Origin: Pseudomonadota bacterium
Lineage (GTDB): Bacteria; Pseudomonadota; Gammaproteobacteria; Xanthomonadales; SZUA-38
Direction: 5' to 3'
NCBI GenBank assembly: GCA_039033415.1
Contig: JBCCCR010000005.1
Span: 181,266-245,265, forward strand
Length of the DNA stretch: 64,000 bases
The position numbers and the translations under genes are program-made. Below, one piece after another: positions 35,726 through 45,112 of the stretch. The notes under the pieces are model-generated. The model worked only from the letters and a program-made list of their open reading frames with translations. It ran no database searches and was not told the DNA's origin. Each line of letters begins with the position of its first letter. Position 1 is the stretch's first letter.

Positions 35726-37033
35726 ATGACACAGAAGCTCATTCTGACAACCATGCTTTCCCTCATTAGCCTGCTACTGCTGCCTACCGCTGCTGCCGAC
35801 GATTTCTCCTACCCGCCGGAGTGGGAGAAACAAGAGAGTGTCTGGCTGGGCTGGATGGCACCTTCTGAACCCCCGAACTCGCCGGGCGGACAGCTGGAGG
35901 CAGCCCAAAATCAGGTTCGCGTTCAGCTGATCAGCGAGATGCTGAGCGGCAGCCGCGTAACCCTGCTCGTCTCGAAAGCGGCCGACGAAGCTCATGCCCG
36001 TCAAATGCTGGTAGAGGCAAAGCTGCCGCTCGAGCGCATCGATTTCTTTTACGCCCCTGTCAGCGATCCCTTCGTTCGGGACGCTGGACCTCGCTTTGCC
36101 AGCAACGGTAAGAAGCTGGGGGTGCTGGATATACCCTGGACCTGCTATGGCTACGACCCGCAGGTCATCGGCGCCTACCTGGCGGAATGCCTAGCGCGGG
36201 AAGACACCGCCAATCGGTATGCGCAGGAGCGCTCGCTCAGCATGGTCAAGGGTAGAGCCGTATCCGAAGGCGGTGCGCTGGACGCTACCGACACGCTGCT
36301 CATGGGTTATCTCGACACCGCGATGCAGCGCAACCCGGGCATGACCCAGGCGGAGATCGAAGCGGACTATCTGGCTACCTACGGCAAACAGAAAATGATC
36401 TGGCTCAGCCGGTCGCCGGTCTCGGATCGACCGGGCCAAAAGGCCGGCAAGGTTTTTGGCTGGGGCGCGAACGGTCACGTGGACGAGTACGCTCGTTTCG
36501 TCAACGAAACCACCGTGGTCATCGCCCAGGTAGGAGACGTACCGGAGAACGATCCGCTCGCGGCGAAGGACGCCGAAATCCTGCGGAGCAACCTGGCCGA
36601 TTTAAGAGCGGCCCGAACGGTCGACGACCAACCGCTGAACGTCATCACCATGCCCGCAGCCAATCCCGTCATGTTTGGCTACCAGGCGCCGCTAGGGATG
36701 CCTTCCATCCCACCGGGCTGGGCGACGCTGGCCGGCCTCGAGCCGAGTGAAATGGTGACCCACGTGCCGGCCGTCAGCTATATGAACTTTGTGATCACCA
36801 ATGACAAGGTCATCGTGCCGGCCTATTGGCAGGACGGCCTGCCCGAATCGGTCAGAGCCGACGACCAGCGGGCGGGTGAAGTCCTCGCAGAGCTGTTTCC
36901 CGATCGTAAGCTGGTGCGAATTAACCCGCTGCCAATCAACTGGTGGGGCGGCGGTATGCACTGTATGACCCAGCAGCAGCCCGCCCTCGGGGACGCTGAA
37001 TCGGCGACCAGCGGGCAAGGCCATACGGGATAG
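35726..37033 (+). CDS. Exported agmatine deiminase family protein
   Basis: A 435-residue protein with a signal peptide (MTQKLILTTMLSLISLLLLPTAAAD). The peptidyl-arginine/agmatine deiminase fold is indicated by DPFVRDAGPRF, EGGALDATDTLLMG, ANGHVDEYARFVN and the terminal GGGMHCMTQQQPA with nucleophile Cys413. The reaction would release ammonia from agmatine or a guanidino substrate, giving N-carbamoylputrescine. Family members are usually cytoplasmic; export is unusual and suggests peptidyl-arginine or extracellular guanidines. The next gene is an HDAC-type amidohydrolase 109 bases away, which may point to polyamine chemistry. Confidence 0.88.
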   Translation: MTQKLILTTMLSLISLLLLPTAAADDFSYPPEWEKQESVWLGWMAPSEPPNSPGGQLEAAQNQVRVQLISEMLSGSRVTLLVSKAADEAHARQMLVEAKLPLERIDFFYAPVSDPFVRDAGPRFASNGKKLGVLDIPWTCYGYDPQVIGAYLAECLAREDTANRYAQERSLSMVKGRAVSEGGALDATDTLLMGYLDTAMQRNPGMTQAEIEADYLATYGKQKMIWLSRSPVSDRPGQKAGKVFGWGANGHVDEYARFVNETTVVIAQVGDVPENDPLAAKDAEILRSNLADLRAARTVDDQPLNVITMPAANPVMFGYQAPLGMPSIPPGWATLAGLEPSEMVTHVPAVSYMNFVITNDKVIVPAYWQDGLPESVRADDQRAGEVLAELFPDRKLVRINPLPINWWGGGMHCMTQQQPALGDAESATSGQGHTG

Positions 37034-37142
37034 TCACCTTACGTGAGGGAACTACAAACCCTTGAGGCTTGAACATTTTCGCCGAACGTCGCACGGTGTC
37101 GCCTGATCCCAAGAATCAATCAAACCGGCTGCGAGAGGCTCC

Positions 37143-38246
37143 ATGAACACAACGCACTTCTATTCGGATGAACGTACCTTCTGGCACAGCACGGGCGTTC
37201 AAGCCCTGTTTATGCCGATCGGCGACTGGGTCGAGCCACCTGCCGGAAGCTACGGCGCTGATACGCCCGGATCGAAGCGCCGCATCGTCAACCTGATCCG
37301 CGCCTCCGGCCTGGACCAGGTGGTCAGCGTTCGTTCGGCAAAGCCCGCCACGCGCGATGACCTGCTGCGCGTTCATCCGGCCAAGTATCTGGATGAGTTC
37401 AAGGCGCTCAGCGACGAAAACGGCGGCGAGCTCGGCGTTTTTGCCCCGTTCTCCAAAGGTGGCTTCGAGATTGCTTCCCTCTCCACCGGGCTGGCCATCG
37501 CTGCCCTTGAGGCGGTGACCACCGGGGATGCGGACAATGCCTACGCCCTTTGCCGGCCGGCAGGACATCACTGCCTGGCCGAGGAGCCGATGGGCTTTTG
37601 CCTGTTCGCCAACATTCCCATTGCGATCGAGGCGATGAAAGCCCGCCATGGCGTCGAGCGCGTTGCGGTGGTCGACTGGGATGTTCACCACGGCAACGGC
37701 ACGCAAGCCATCTACTACGAGCGTGGCGACGTCCTGACGATCTCGCTGCACCAGGATCGCTGTTTCCCACCCGGCTACAGCGGCTTTGAAGATCGCGGTG
37801 CCGGTGCCGGTGAAGGCACTAATCTGAACATCCCGCTCCCGGCCGGCAGCGGTCACGAGTGTTATCTCTACGCGATGGAAAAGCTCGTGATTCCGGCGCT
37901 GGACGCTCACAAGCCTGACCTGATTGTGGTGGCCAGCGGCCTGGACGCCAACGCCGTGGACCCACTGGCACGCCAGATGCTTTACGGCGAGAGTTATCGG
38001 GCGATGACAAGCATGATGATGGAGACGGCCGACCGGCTTTGCGGCGGCAAGCTGGCCATTGTGCATGAAGGGGGCTACGCCGAGGCCTACGTTCCGTTCT
38101 GCGGGCAGGCCATTGTCGAGGCGCTGAGCGGCAGCGAGCCGCTGGTGGAAGACCCCGAGACTGAGTTCTTTGGTGCTCAGCAGCCCGGCGATCGGGCCCT
38201 CGCGTTTCAGAAGGACTGGGTCGACGATCTGGCCGGCCAGCGCTAA
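37143..38246 (+). CDS. Class II histone deacetylase-like amidohydrolase
   Basis: A 367-residue zinc amidohydrolase. RPAGHH (His142-His143), VVDWDVHHGNGT (Asp180, His182), SGLDANAVDP (Asp268) and HEGGYAEAY (Tyr312) are the catalytic and zinc-binding residues, at the same numbers I recall for the Bordetella/Alcaligenes HDAH. Such enzymes remove acyl groups from acetylpolyamines or acyl-lysines in vitro. No signal peptide, so cytoplasmic. A BNR propeller gene follows at 76 bases. Natural substrate unknown. Confidence 0.93.
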   Translation: MNTTHFYSDERTFWHSTGVQALFMPIGDWVEPPAGSYGADTPGSKRRIVNLIRASGLDQVVSVRSAKPATRDDLLRVHPAKYLDEFKALSDENGGELGVFAPFSKGGFEIASLSTGLAIAALEAVTTGDADNAYALCRPAGHHCLAEEPMGFCLFANIPIAIEAMKARHGVERVAVVDWDVHHGNGTQAIYYERGDVLTISLHQDRCFPPGYSGFEDRGAGAGEGTNLNIPLPAGSGHECYLYAMEKLVIPALDAHKPDLIVVASGLDANAVDPLARQMLYGESYRAMTSMMMETADRLCGGKLAIVHEGGYAEAYVPFCGQAIVEALSGSEPLVEDPETEFFGAQQPGDRALAFQKDWVDDLAGQR

Positions 38247-38321
38247 ATCGGCATAATGCTGGCGCCGGGCATTGAATGCCGGCGCCACAGGTTTTTCTAT
38301 CTTCTTTACCGAGGGGCTTTC

Positions 38322-41300
38322 ATGAAAATTCATCTGCTGCTGACGGCGGTGCTGTCCTGGCTTGCCGCATCTCCCGTTTTCGCCGAGGTCAGCGAACTCC
38401 CTGACGACCGGCTCGAGGGCTTGCAGTGGCGGGAGGTTGGTCCCTATCGCGGAGGCAGGTCAGCCGCCGTCGCAGGCATTCCGCAGGACCGACAAACCTA
38501 CTACTTTGGCAGCACCGGTGGCGGCGTCTGGAAGAGCCAGGACGCGGGCTTAACGTGGGGCAACGTGTCGGACGGCTTTTTTGGCGGTTCCATCGGCGCG
38601 GTTGCCGTATCCGAGTGGGACCCAAACGTCATCTACGTAGGAGCCGGCGAAAAAACGGTCCGGGGCAACGTGTCTCACGGCAACGGCCTATGGAAATCCA
38701 GCGATGCTGGTCGCACCTGGACTAACCTCGGACTGAAAGACTCCCGACATATTCCGCGGGTTCGAATACACCCCCGCAACCCGGACCTAGTTTACGTGGC
38801 CGCCATGGGACACCTGTTCGGGCCGAACGATGAGCGCGGCGTCTTCCGCAGCCGTGACGGCGGCGTAACCTGGGAAAAGGTGCTGTTTGTGAACGACGAG
38901 GTGGGCGCGGTGGATCTCGCGATGGACCCCACCAACCCACGAATTCTCTATGCCTCCACCTGGCGGATTCTTCGAACCCCCTACAGCCTGGAGAGCGGCG
39001 GAGAGGGTTCTGCGCTGTGGAAATCAACCGATGGTGGTGACACGTGGGAAAACCTAATGGACGCTGACGGCATGCCCGAAGGGCCGATCGGAATCATCGG
39101 CGTATCGGTTTCCGCCAGCAACCCGGACAACGTGTACGCGATCATCGAAGCCGAAGAAGGCGGGGTATTTCGATCGCGCGACGCCGGTGAAACCTGGGCG
39201 CGGGTCAATAAAGAACGAAAGCTGCGCCAGCGTGCCTGGTACTACACGCGCATCAACGCCGACCCGGCCAACGAAGATACGGTCTATGTGCTGAATGTGC
39301 GCTTCCACCGGTCGCGTGACGGCGGCAAGTCTTTCGAGCAGGTACCGACACCCCACGGCGACAATCACGACCTGTGGATCGATCCGGCGGACCCTCAACG
39401 GATGATTCAGTCCAACGATGGCGGCGCCAACGTCAGCTTTGACGGCGGGCTCAACTGGACAACCCAGAGTAACCAGCCGACCTCACAGATGTATCGGGTA
39501 TCGGTCGACAATGCGTTCCCCTATCGGCTGCTGGGCGGACAGCAGGACAACAGCGCCGTGCGAATTCGGTCGGAGTCGGCCTTTGGGCCCTCGATCAGCG
39601 TACGGGACTGGGAGCCTACCGCGGGGGGTGAAAGCGGCCATATTGTCGCCAAGCCTGACGACCCGGATATCGTTTACGGCGGTTCGTACGGCGGCTACCT
39701 GATCCGTATGGATCACCGCAGCGGCAACCGCCGCGCCGTGAACGTCTGGCCCGACAACCCGATGGGCTGGGGCGCAGCGGAGCTGAAATACCGCTTCAAC
39801 TGGAACTTCCCGCTACAGTTCTCGCCTCACAACGCCAGTCGCCTTTACGCGGCGGCCAACGTGCTGTTTGTGTCGGATGATGAGGGTCAGACCTGGCGCG
39901 CAATCAGCCCGGATCTGACGCGCAACAACAAAGAACAGCAGGGAGCTTCGGGCGGGCCAATCACCAAAGACAACACCTCGGTGGAGTATTACGGCACCAT
40001 CTTTGCTATCGCCGAGTCGCTGGTCGAACCGGACGTCCTGTGGACCGGCTCTGACGATGGACTGGTGCACATCAGCCGCGACGGCGGCGAAAACTGGGAC
40101 GACGTGACGCCCTCGGGCCTGCCCAGGGAAATTCAAATCAACAGCATCGAGCCGCATCCGACGCTGCCGGGTGGGCTTTACCTGGCGGCGACGGCTTACA
40201 AGAGCGATGACTTCCGCCCGTACCTTTACCGCACCGGGGACTACGGGCGGCGCTGGAAGAAGGTGGTTGACGGTATCGCCAGCGACCACTTCACGCGAGT
40301 GATTCGGGCCGACGATGAGCGCCCCGGCCTACTGTTCGCCGGCACTGAAGCGGGACTCTACGCCTCATTCAATGACGGCGAAGACTGGATCCCGTTCCAG
40401 CGAAACCTCCCGGTCTCGCCGATCACCGATCTGGCGGTCAAAGAGGGGGACCTGATCGCCGCGACTCAGGGCCGAGGTTATTGGGTGCTGGACGACATCT
40501 CGCTGCTCCGAAATCTGGATGACGACGTCTTCGAAAAAGCGGCCCACCTGTTTCCGCCACGAGACGGCTGGCGCCTGCAGAACGGCAGCCAGGAAGCGCC
40601 CAAACACCGCGGTCAAAATCCGCCCGCTGGGGTGGTGTTCCACTATCTGCTGGGTGAAGAGCTCCCTTCAGAGACGGCGCTCACGATCGATATCGAAGAC
40701 GATGACGGCCAGCTGATCCGGCGCTTCAGCCGCAAACCAGACGAGGGTGAAGACGACAAAGACGCTGACCATCCCAAGCACCTGTTTGACGATGATCGGA
40801 TCCTGGAAGCGGAAGCGGGCCTTAATCGCTTTGTCTGGAACCTGCGCTATCCCGGCGCTGAAACGTTCGACAAGATGGTGCTCTGGAACGGCTCGCTCGG
40901 CGGACCCAAGGCCGTTCCGGGGACCTATCGGGCCACCTTAACCATGGACGACCAAGCGCAAACCGTGAGCTTTACCGTTCGCGCTGACCCCCGGTCTGCC
41001 GCGTCCCCCGACGATTTTCAGCAGCAGTTCGATTTTGCCCTGGATCTGCGGAACAAAGTCACCGAAGTGCATCAGTCCATCCGGCGCCTGCGCGAGGTCC
41101 GTGGCCAGATCAAGGCGATCGGCGCCCGGGTCGGCGACGATCCGGCGTTCGCTCAGCTAAAGGAACAGGGTGAAGCCCTGACCGAAGCGCTGACAGCGGT
41201 GGAAAAGGCGCTGTACGAGACGCGCATGGAAAGTCGGCAGGACCCGCTCAACTACCCCATCAAGCTCAACGACAAGCTTGCCGGCGTGATGGCGCTGGCC

Positions 41301-41477
41301 AACGTTGGAGACAACCCGCCGACCGCCGCCTCCCTGGAGGTCCGCGACCTCCTATGGGAACAGGCCTCCGAGCAGCTCGGGCAGCTGCGCGAGCTCCTCG
41401 ATAAAGATCTGGCGGCGTACAACCAGCTCGCCAGCGAGTCCGGCCTGCTCGCCGTCTCACCCAAACCGAGTTCCTGA
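38322..41477 (+). CDS. Exported BNR/sortilin-like beta-propeller protein (paralog 3)
   Basis: A 1051-residue exported protein with signal MKIHLLLTAVLSWLAASPVFAEV and GAGGGG just before ATG 38322. Asp-box blades: VWKSQDAGLTW, LWKSSDAGRTW, VFRSRDGGVTW, LWKSTDGGDTW, VFRSRDAGETW. The N-terminal LEGLQWREVGPYRGGRSAAVAGIP...YYFGSTGGGVWK is nearly that of paralog 1, and the shared motifs HSRDGGKSF, SNDGGANVSFDGGLNW and RNNKEQQG...GGPITKDN continue through the protein. The last 250 residues hold a beta domain (LNRFVWNLRYPGA) and a helical end. The DUF2817 gene starts 21 bases downstream. Confidence 0.9.
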   Translation: MKIHLLLTAVLSWLAASPVFAEVSELPDDRLEGLQWREVGPYRGGRSAAVAGIPQDRQTYYFGSTGGGVWKSQDAGLTWGNVSDGFFGGSIGAVAVSEWDPNVIYVGAGEKTVRGNVSHGNGLWKSSDAGRTWTNLGLKDSRHIPRVRIHPRNPDLVYVAAMGHLFGPNDERGVFRSRDGGVTWEKVLFVNDEVGAVDLAMDPTNPRILYASTWRILRTPYSLESGGEGSALWKSTDGGDTWENLMDADGMPEGPIGIIGVSVSASNPDNVYAIIEAEEGGVFRSRDAGETWARVNKERKLRQRAWYYTRINADPANEDTVYVLNVRFHRSRDGGKSFEQVPTPHGDNHDLWIDPADPQRMIQSNDGGANVSFDGGLNWTTQSNQPTSQMYRVSVDNAFPYRLLGGQQDNSAVRIRSESAFGPSISVRDWEPTAGGESGHIVAKPDDPDIVYGGSYGGYLIRMDHRSGNRRAVNVWPDNPMGWGAAELKYRFNWNFPLQFSPHNASRLYAAANVLFVSDDEGQTWRAISPDLTRNNKEQQGASGGPITKDNTSVEYYGTIFAIAESLVEPDVLWTGSDDGLVHISRDGGENWDDVTPSGLPREIQINSIEPHPTLPGGLYLAATAYKSDDFRPYLYRTGDYGRRWKKVVDGIASDHFTRVIRADDERPGLLFAGTEAGLYASFNDGEDWIPFQRNLPVSPITDLAVKEGDLIAATQGRGYWVLDDISLLRNLDDDVFEKAAHLFPPRDGWRLQNGSQEAPKHRGQNPPAGVVFHYLLGEELPSETALTIDIEDDDGQLIRRFSRKPDEGEDDKDADHPKHLFDDDRILEAEAGLNRFVWNLRYPGAETFDKMVLWNGSLGGPKAVPGTYRATLTMDDQAQTVSFTVRADPRSAASPDDFQQQFDFALDLRNKVTEVHQSIRRLREVRGQIKAIGARVGDDPAFAQLKEQGEALTEALTAVEKALYETRMESRQDPLNYPIKLNDKLAGVMALANVGDNPPTAASLEVRDLLWEQASEQLGQLRELLDKDLAAYNQLASESGLLAVSPKPSS

Positions 41478-41498
41478 CTCACAACCGGTGCCAATCGA

Positions 41499-42578
41499 AT
41501 GACCATATCGAACTATTTCGCGAGCGACTATCCAGAAGCCCGCGACAAGTTTCTGGCGGCAGCCGAGGCCGCCGGCGCAGCGCTGACTCGCTACGATAAC
41601 CCGGCCAAAGGACCGACGGGGGAAGCGCTTTCCACCGACGTTGCCTGGCTGGGCCCGGAAGATGCGTCCAGGGTGCTGGTCACCCTATCAGGCACCCATG
41701 GCGCCGAGGGGTTTTGTGGCTCCGGGGTCCAGGTTGGCTGGTTCCGCAGCGGACGGGCCGGCCGCCTCCCACCACACACCGCCCTGCTGCAGATTCATGC
41801 CGTCAATCCATTCGGCTTCGCCTGGCTGCGCCGAACCACGGAAGAAAATGTCGATATCAACCGGAACTACGTCAATTTCGATCAACCGCTGCCGGTCAAC
41901 GAAGGCTACGAGAAATACCGCGATCTGATTTGTCCTGACCAGTGGTCCGGGGAGATTGCGGACCAGACCACAAGCGAAATCAATCGCCTGATTGACGAGC
42001 TTCCGCCAATGGTGATGCAGAGCGCCCTCTCTTCGGGTCAATACGTTGATCCGAAGGGCATCTTCTATGGCGGCCAGCAGCCAAGCTGGTCGCGAATCAC
42101 GACGGAAGCCATTTTCGATCGGTATCTCGCCAGCGGCAAAAAGGTTGCCCTCATCGACTATCACACGGGTCTTGGCCCGCGCGGTTACGGCGAGCGGATC
42201 GGCGTCGGCAGCCCCGGGGAACCCGCCTGGGACCGCTCTCAGGACTGGTGGGGCGACGTCACGTCAATTCATGACGCCAGCTCGACGTCCGCCCCTCTGC
42301 ACGGCACCAACATGGAAGCCTGGGTCCGCTATCTCTCCCATGCGCAGGTCACGGCAACCGTGCTGGAGTACGGCACTCAGCCGCTGTCACAGGTGCTGAC
42401 GGCGCTGCGGGCCGACAACTGGCTCCATGCTCACGGCGATATCAACTCCGACCTGGGCAAGCAGATTAAGCGCCAGGCGAGAGACGCTTTCTATCAGGAC
42501 GCCGACGACTGGAAAACCATGGTCTGGTCTCGAGGGATTGATACCCAGGAAATCGCGCTGGCCCGGCTCGCGGCATGA
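41499..42578 (+). CDS. DUF2817 metallopeptidase-like protein (M14 clan)
   Basis: A 359-residue cytoplasmic protein of the DUF2817 family, related to zinc carboxypeptidases: LSGTHGAEGFCGSGVQVGWF gives the HxxE-type zinc motif (His-Gly-Ala-Glu), INRNYVNFDQPLP follows, and LIDYHTGLGPRGYGE supplies the later His ligand. ATVLEYGTQP is near the C-terminus. Family members are predicted amide or peptide hydrolases with unknown natural substrates. The 21-base gap to the upstream BNR gene suggests cotranscription with it. Confidence 0.88.
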   Translation: MTISNYFASDYPEARDKFLAAAEAAGAALTRYDNPAKGPTGEALSTDVAWLGPEDASRVLVTLSGTHGAEGFCGSGVQVGWFRSGRAGRLPPHTALLQIHAVNPFGFAWLRRTTEENVDINRNYVNFDQPLPVNEGYEKYRDLICPDQWSGEIADQTTSEINRLIDELPPMVMQSALSSGQYVDPKGIFYGGQQPSWSRITTEAIFDRYLASGKKVALIDYHTGLGPRGYGERIGVGSPGEPAWDRSQDWWGDVTSIHDASSTSAPLHGTNMEAWVRYLSHAQVTATVLEYGTQPLSQVLTALRADNWLHAHGDINSDLGKQIKRQARDAFYQDADDWKTMVWSRGIDTQEIALARLAA

Positions 42579-42622
42579 GCCGACAGCTAAGTGATTGATC
42601 TTTCGTTCGCTACCAGCCTCTC

Positions 42623-42659
42623 ATATACCGATCCTATCGAGCCCATAAAAACTTTAGAT
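42623..42659 (+). promoter_or_regulatory. OxyR-type binding site upstream of katG
   Basis: The sequence reads ATAT-N7-CTAT-N7-ATAA-N7-AGAT, compared with the OxyR consensus ATAG-N7-CTAT-N7-ATAG-N7-CTAT. Twelve of the sixteen defined bases agree and all three spacers are exactly seven bases. It lies just upstream of a -10-like TATAGA and about 105 bases before the katG ATG, as expected for an activator overlapping the -35 region. Confidence 0.6.
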
Positions 42660-42665
42660 TTAATT

Positions 42666-42671
42666 TATAGA
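42666..42671 (+). promoter_or_regulatory. Probable -10 of the katG promoter
   Basis: TATAGA (4 of 6) seven bases after the OxyR-like site. No convincing -35 hexamer is present, consistent with an activated promoter. Confidence 0.4.
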
Positions 42672-42764
42672 AGCCCGGCTGTTACATTCGTCTGCGTTCA
42701 CCATAACCTCTGCAAGTCATTTTCGGGCGCGTTGCGCCGACCAAACCGGGAGTAAGCAATCACC

Positions 42765-45014
42765 ATGAGATTTCAGAAATTGAAGCTGGCCGCTGCCGTC
42801 GCGGCCCTGCTCAGCACGCAGGTTGCGCTGAGTCAGGAAAGCGAAATGGGTATGGGCAAGGCTCAGCCAACCGCAGCAAAGTCTAACCAGTTCTGGTGGC
42901 CTGATCAGCTGGACCTCGCGCCGCTACGCGACCATGACAACCGCTCCAACCCGTTGGGCGCAGACTTCAACTATGCCGAAGCCTACGCACAGCTCGATCT
43001 GGACGAAGTCAAAGGAGACATCAACGCGCTCCTCACCACCTCGCAAGACTGGTGGCCGGCGGACTTTGGCAATTACGGCCCGTTTTTCATTCGTATGTCA
43101 TGGCACAGCGCGGGCACCTACCGCACGCTCGACGGCCGCGGTGGTGGTGACGGCGGCCAGATGCGGTTTGACCCGCTCAATAGCTGGCCTGACAACGGCA
43201 ACCTCGACAAGGCCCGCCGCCTGCTTTGGCCGGTAAAGCAGAAGTATGGTGAGCGCCTGTCCTGGGGCGACCTGATGGTTCTGGCTGGCAACGTGGCTCT
43301 GGAGAACATGGGATTCCAAACCTACGGATTCGCCGGTGGCCGCACCGATGAATGGGAACCGGACCTGGTTTACTGGGGCCCAGAGGTTGAGATGCTGGCC
43401 AGCGACCGCGAAGACAAAAACGGTCAGCTCCAGCGCCCCCTGGGTGCTACCCACATGGGCCTGATTTACGTCAACCCGGAAGGACCAAAAGGCAAGCCTG
43501 ACCCGCAGGGTTCTGCGCGAAACATTCGTGTTGCTTTTGGCCGGATGGCGATGAACGACGAAGAAACCGTCGCTCTGATCGCCGGTGGTCACACCTTCGG
43601 CAAGATGCACGGCGCGCACAAGCCTGGCGACTGCGTCGGCGCTGACCCCGCCGGCTCCGGTATCGAAAATCAAAGCATCGGCTGGAAGAACCAGTGCGGT
43701 AAAGGCCACTCGGAAGACACGGTCACCAGCGGCCTGGAAGGCGCCTGGACTCAAGCCCCGACGCAGTGGACCACGCTTTATCTGTCCAACCTGCTGAACA
43801 ACGAGTGGAAGGAGGTTCGCAGCCCGGCCGGCGCGATCCAGTGGATCCCCGTTGACGAGGGTCTGCACAAGTCGGTGCCCGACGCGCACGTCAAAGGCAA
43901 GTTCAACTCGCCGGTGATGACCACCGCTGACCTCGCGGTTAAGGCCGACCCAGCCTATCGCGCCATCGCCGAGCGCTTTCTGGCCGACCCGGAAGAGTAT
44001 CGGCTGGCGTTTGCCAAGGCATGGTTCAAGCTGACCCACCGCGATATGGGTCCGCGCAATCGCTATCTCGGCGACGCGTTCCCCAAAGATGAACTGATTT
44101 GGCAAGACCCGGTACCGGCGCAAGAAGGTGCGGTGATCAGCAAGCGTGATATCGCTCGCCTGAAGTCGGCCATACGCGACTCCGGTGTAACGGTTGAAGA
44201 GCGCGTTCGCACCGCGTGGGCGGCAGCGTCTTCCTTCCGTGCCAGCGACATGCGTGGCGGCGCCAACGGCGCCCGGATCGCGCTCGCTCCGCAGAAAGAC
44301 TGGGCGGCTAACGATCCGGCAGCGCTTGCCGGCACCCTGGCCCGACTGAAAGGTGTACAGGACGACTTCAACAAAGGCCGCGGCGCTGACGTGTCCATGG
44401 CCGACCTGATCGTACTGGCAGGCGCCACGGGTATCGAAGATGCCGCCGAGGCGGCGGGTGTGGACGTCGAAGTCCCGTTTGTCCCCGGCCGCACCGATGC
44501 AAGCCAGGAACAGACCGATGTGAAGTCGTTTGCGCTACTCGAGCCGGATGCCGACGCGTTCCGCAACTACTTCAACGCTGAGAAGGCCTACCGCTCTCCC
44601 ACCGAGATGCTGGTGGATCGCGCTGATCAGCTGAACCTCTCCGTGCCGGAAACAACGGTGCTGATCGGCGGCCTGCGCGCGCTTAACGCTAACGCTGGCG
44701 GTGCTGCCCACGGCGTCCTGACGGACAAGCCCGGCACGCTCTCCAACGACTTTTTTGTCAATCTGCTGGACATGTCCACGGTTTGGGAAAAGGGCTCAGA
44801 GCCGGGCGTCTATCGCGGTCTTGATCGGGCCAGCGGTGAGCAGAAGTTCACGGCAACGTCAGTCGACCTGGTCTTCGGTGCCAATGCAGAGCTGCGGACC
44901 ATCGCCGAAAGCTATGCCTACAGCGGCAGCCAGGAGCGTTTCGTGAGTGACTTCGTCGACGCGTGGACTAAGGTGATGACCCTGGACCGCTTCGATATGA
45001 AGCACGACCTCTAA
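42765..45014 (+). CDS. katG: Exported catalase-peroxidase
   Basis: A 749-residue haem catalase-peroxidase with a signal peptide (about 1-23, [11 protein letters not shown]). Catalytic residues are intact with a constant +6 offset from the M. tuberculosis numbering I recall: Arg110, Trp113 and His114 in [11 protein letters not shown], Tyr235 (IYVNPEG) and Met261 forming the Trp-Tyr-Met adduct, and proximal His276 in AGGHTFG. Both N- and C-terminal peroxidase domains are present. Most KatG proteins are cytoplasmic; the signal peptide makes this a KatP-like periplasmic form that removes external peroxide. Upstream is an OxyR-type site; downstream is a strong terminator, so it is monocistronic. 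Confidence 0.96.
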   Translation: MRFQKLKLAAAVAALLSTQVALSQESEMGMGKAQPTAAKSNQFWWPDQLDLAPLRDHDNRSNPLGADFNYAEAYAQLDLDEVKGDINALLTTSQDWWPADFGNYGPFFIRMSWHSAGTYRTLDGRGGGDGGQMRFDPLNSWPDNGNLDKARRLLWPVKQKYGERLSWGDLMVLAGNVALENMGFQTYGFAGGRTDEWEPDLVYWGPEVEMLASDREDKNGQLQRPLGATHMGLIYVNPEGPKGKPDPQGSARNIRVAFGRMAMNDEETVALIAGGHTFGKMHGAHKPGDCVGADPAGSGIENQSIGWKNQCGKGHSEDTVTSGLEGAWTQAPTQWTTLYLSNLLNNEWKEVRSPAGAIQWIPVDEGLHKSVPDAHVKGKFNSPVMTTADLAVKADPAYRAIAERFLADPEEYRLAFAKAWFKLTHRDMGPRNRYLGDAFPKDELIWQDPVPAQEGAVISKRDIARLKSAIRDSGVTVEERVRTAWAAASSFRASDMRGGANGARIALAPQKDWAANDPAALAGTLARLKGVQDDFNKGRGADVSMADLIVLAGATGIEDAAEAAGVDVEVPFVPGRTDASQEQTDVKSFALLEPDADAFRNYFNAEKAYRSPTEMLVDRADQLNLSVPETTVLIGGLRALNANAGGAAHGVLTDKPGTLSNDFFVNLLDMSTVWEKGSEPGVYRGLDRASGEQKFTATSVDLVFGANAELRTIAESYAYSGSQERFVSDFVDAWTKVMTLDRFDMKHDL

Positions 45015-45037
45015 GTTTTAGGTCAAACGCAAGACAA

Positions 45038-45075
45038 ATGCCCCGGAGGCCGAGCGCCTTCGGGGCATTCTTTTT
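45038..45075 (+). terminator. katG Rho-independent terminator
   Basis: ATGCCCCGGAGGC pairs with GCCTTCGGGGCAT (13 bp with one G-T wobble) around the loop CGAGC, followed by TCTTTTT. It starts 24 bases after the katG stop. Confidence 0.9.
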
Positions 45076-45112
45076 GGGATCGACCCTTCACGACAGCAAC
45101 GACTGAGGGGCG

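Noticed and set aside
37116..38333. 405-codon open frame on the minus strand opposite the HDAC gene
   Set aside because: Antisense to a gene with all catalytic residues; its composition is what high third-position GC produces, and it shows no recognisable domain.
43098..44123. 341-codon open frame opposite katG
   Set aside because: Antisense to conserved haem-enzyme motifs; no domain or ribosome-binding site.
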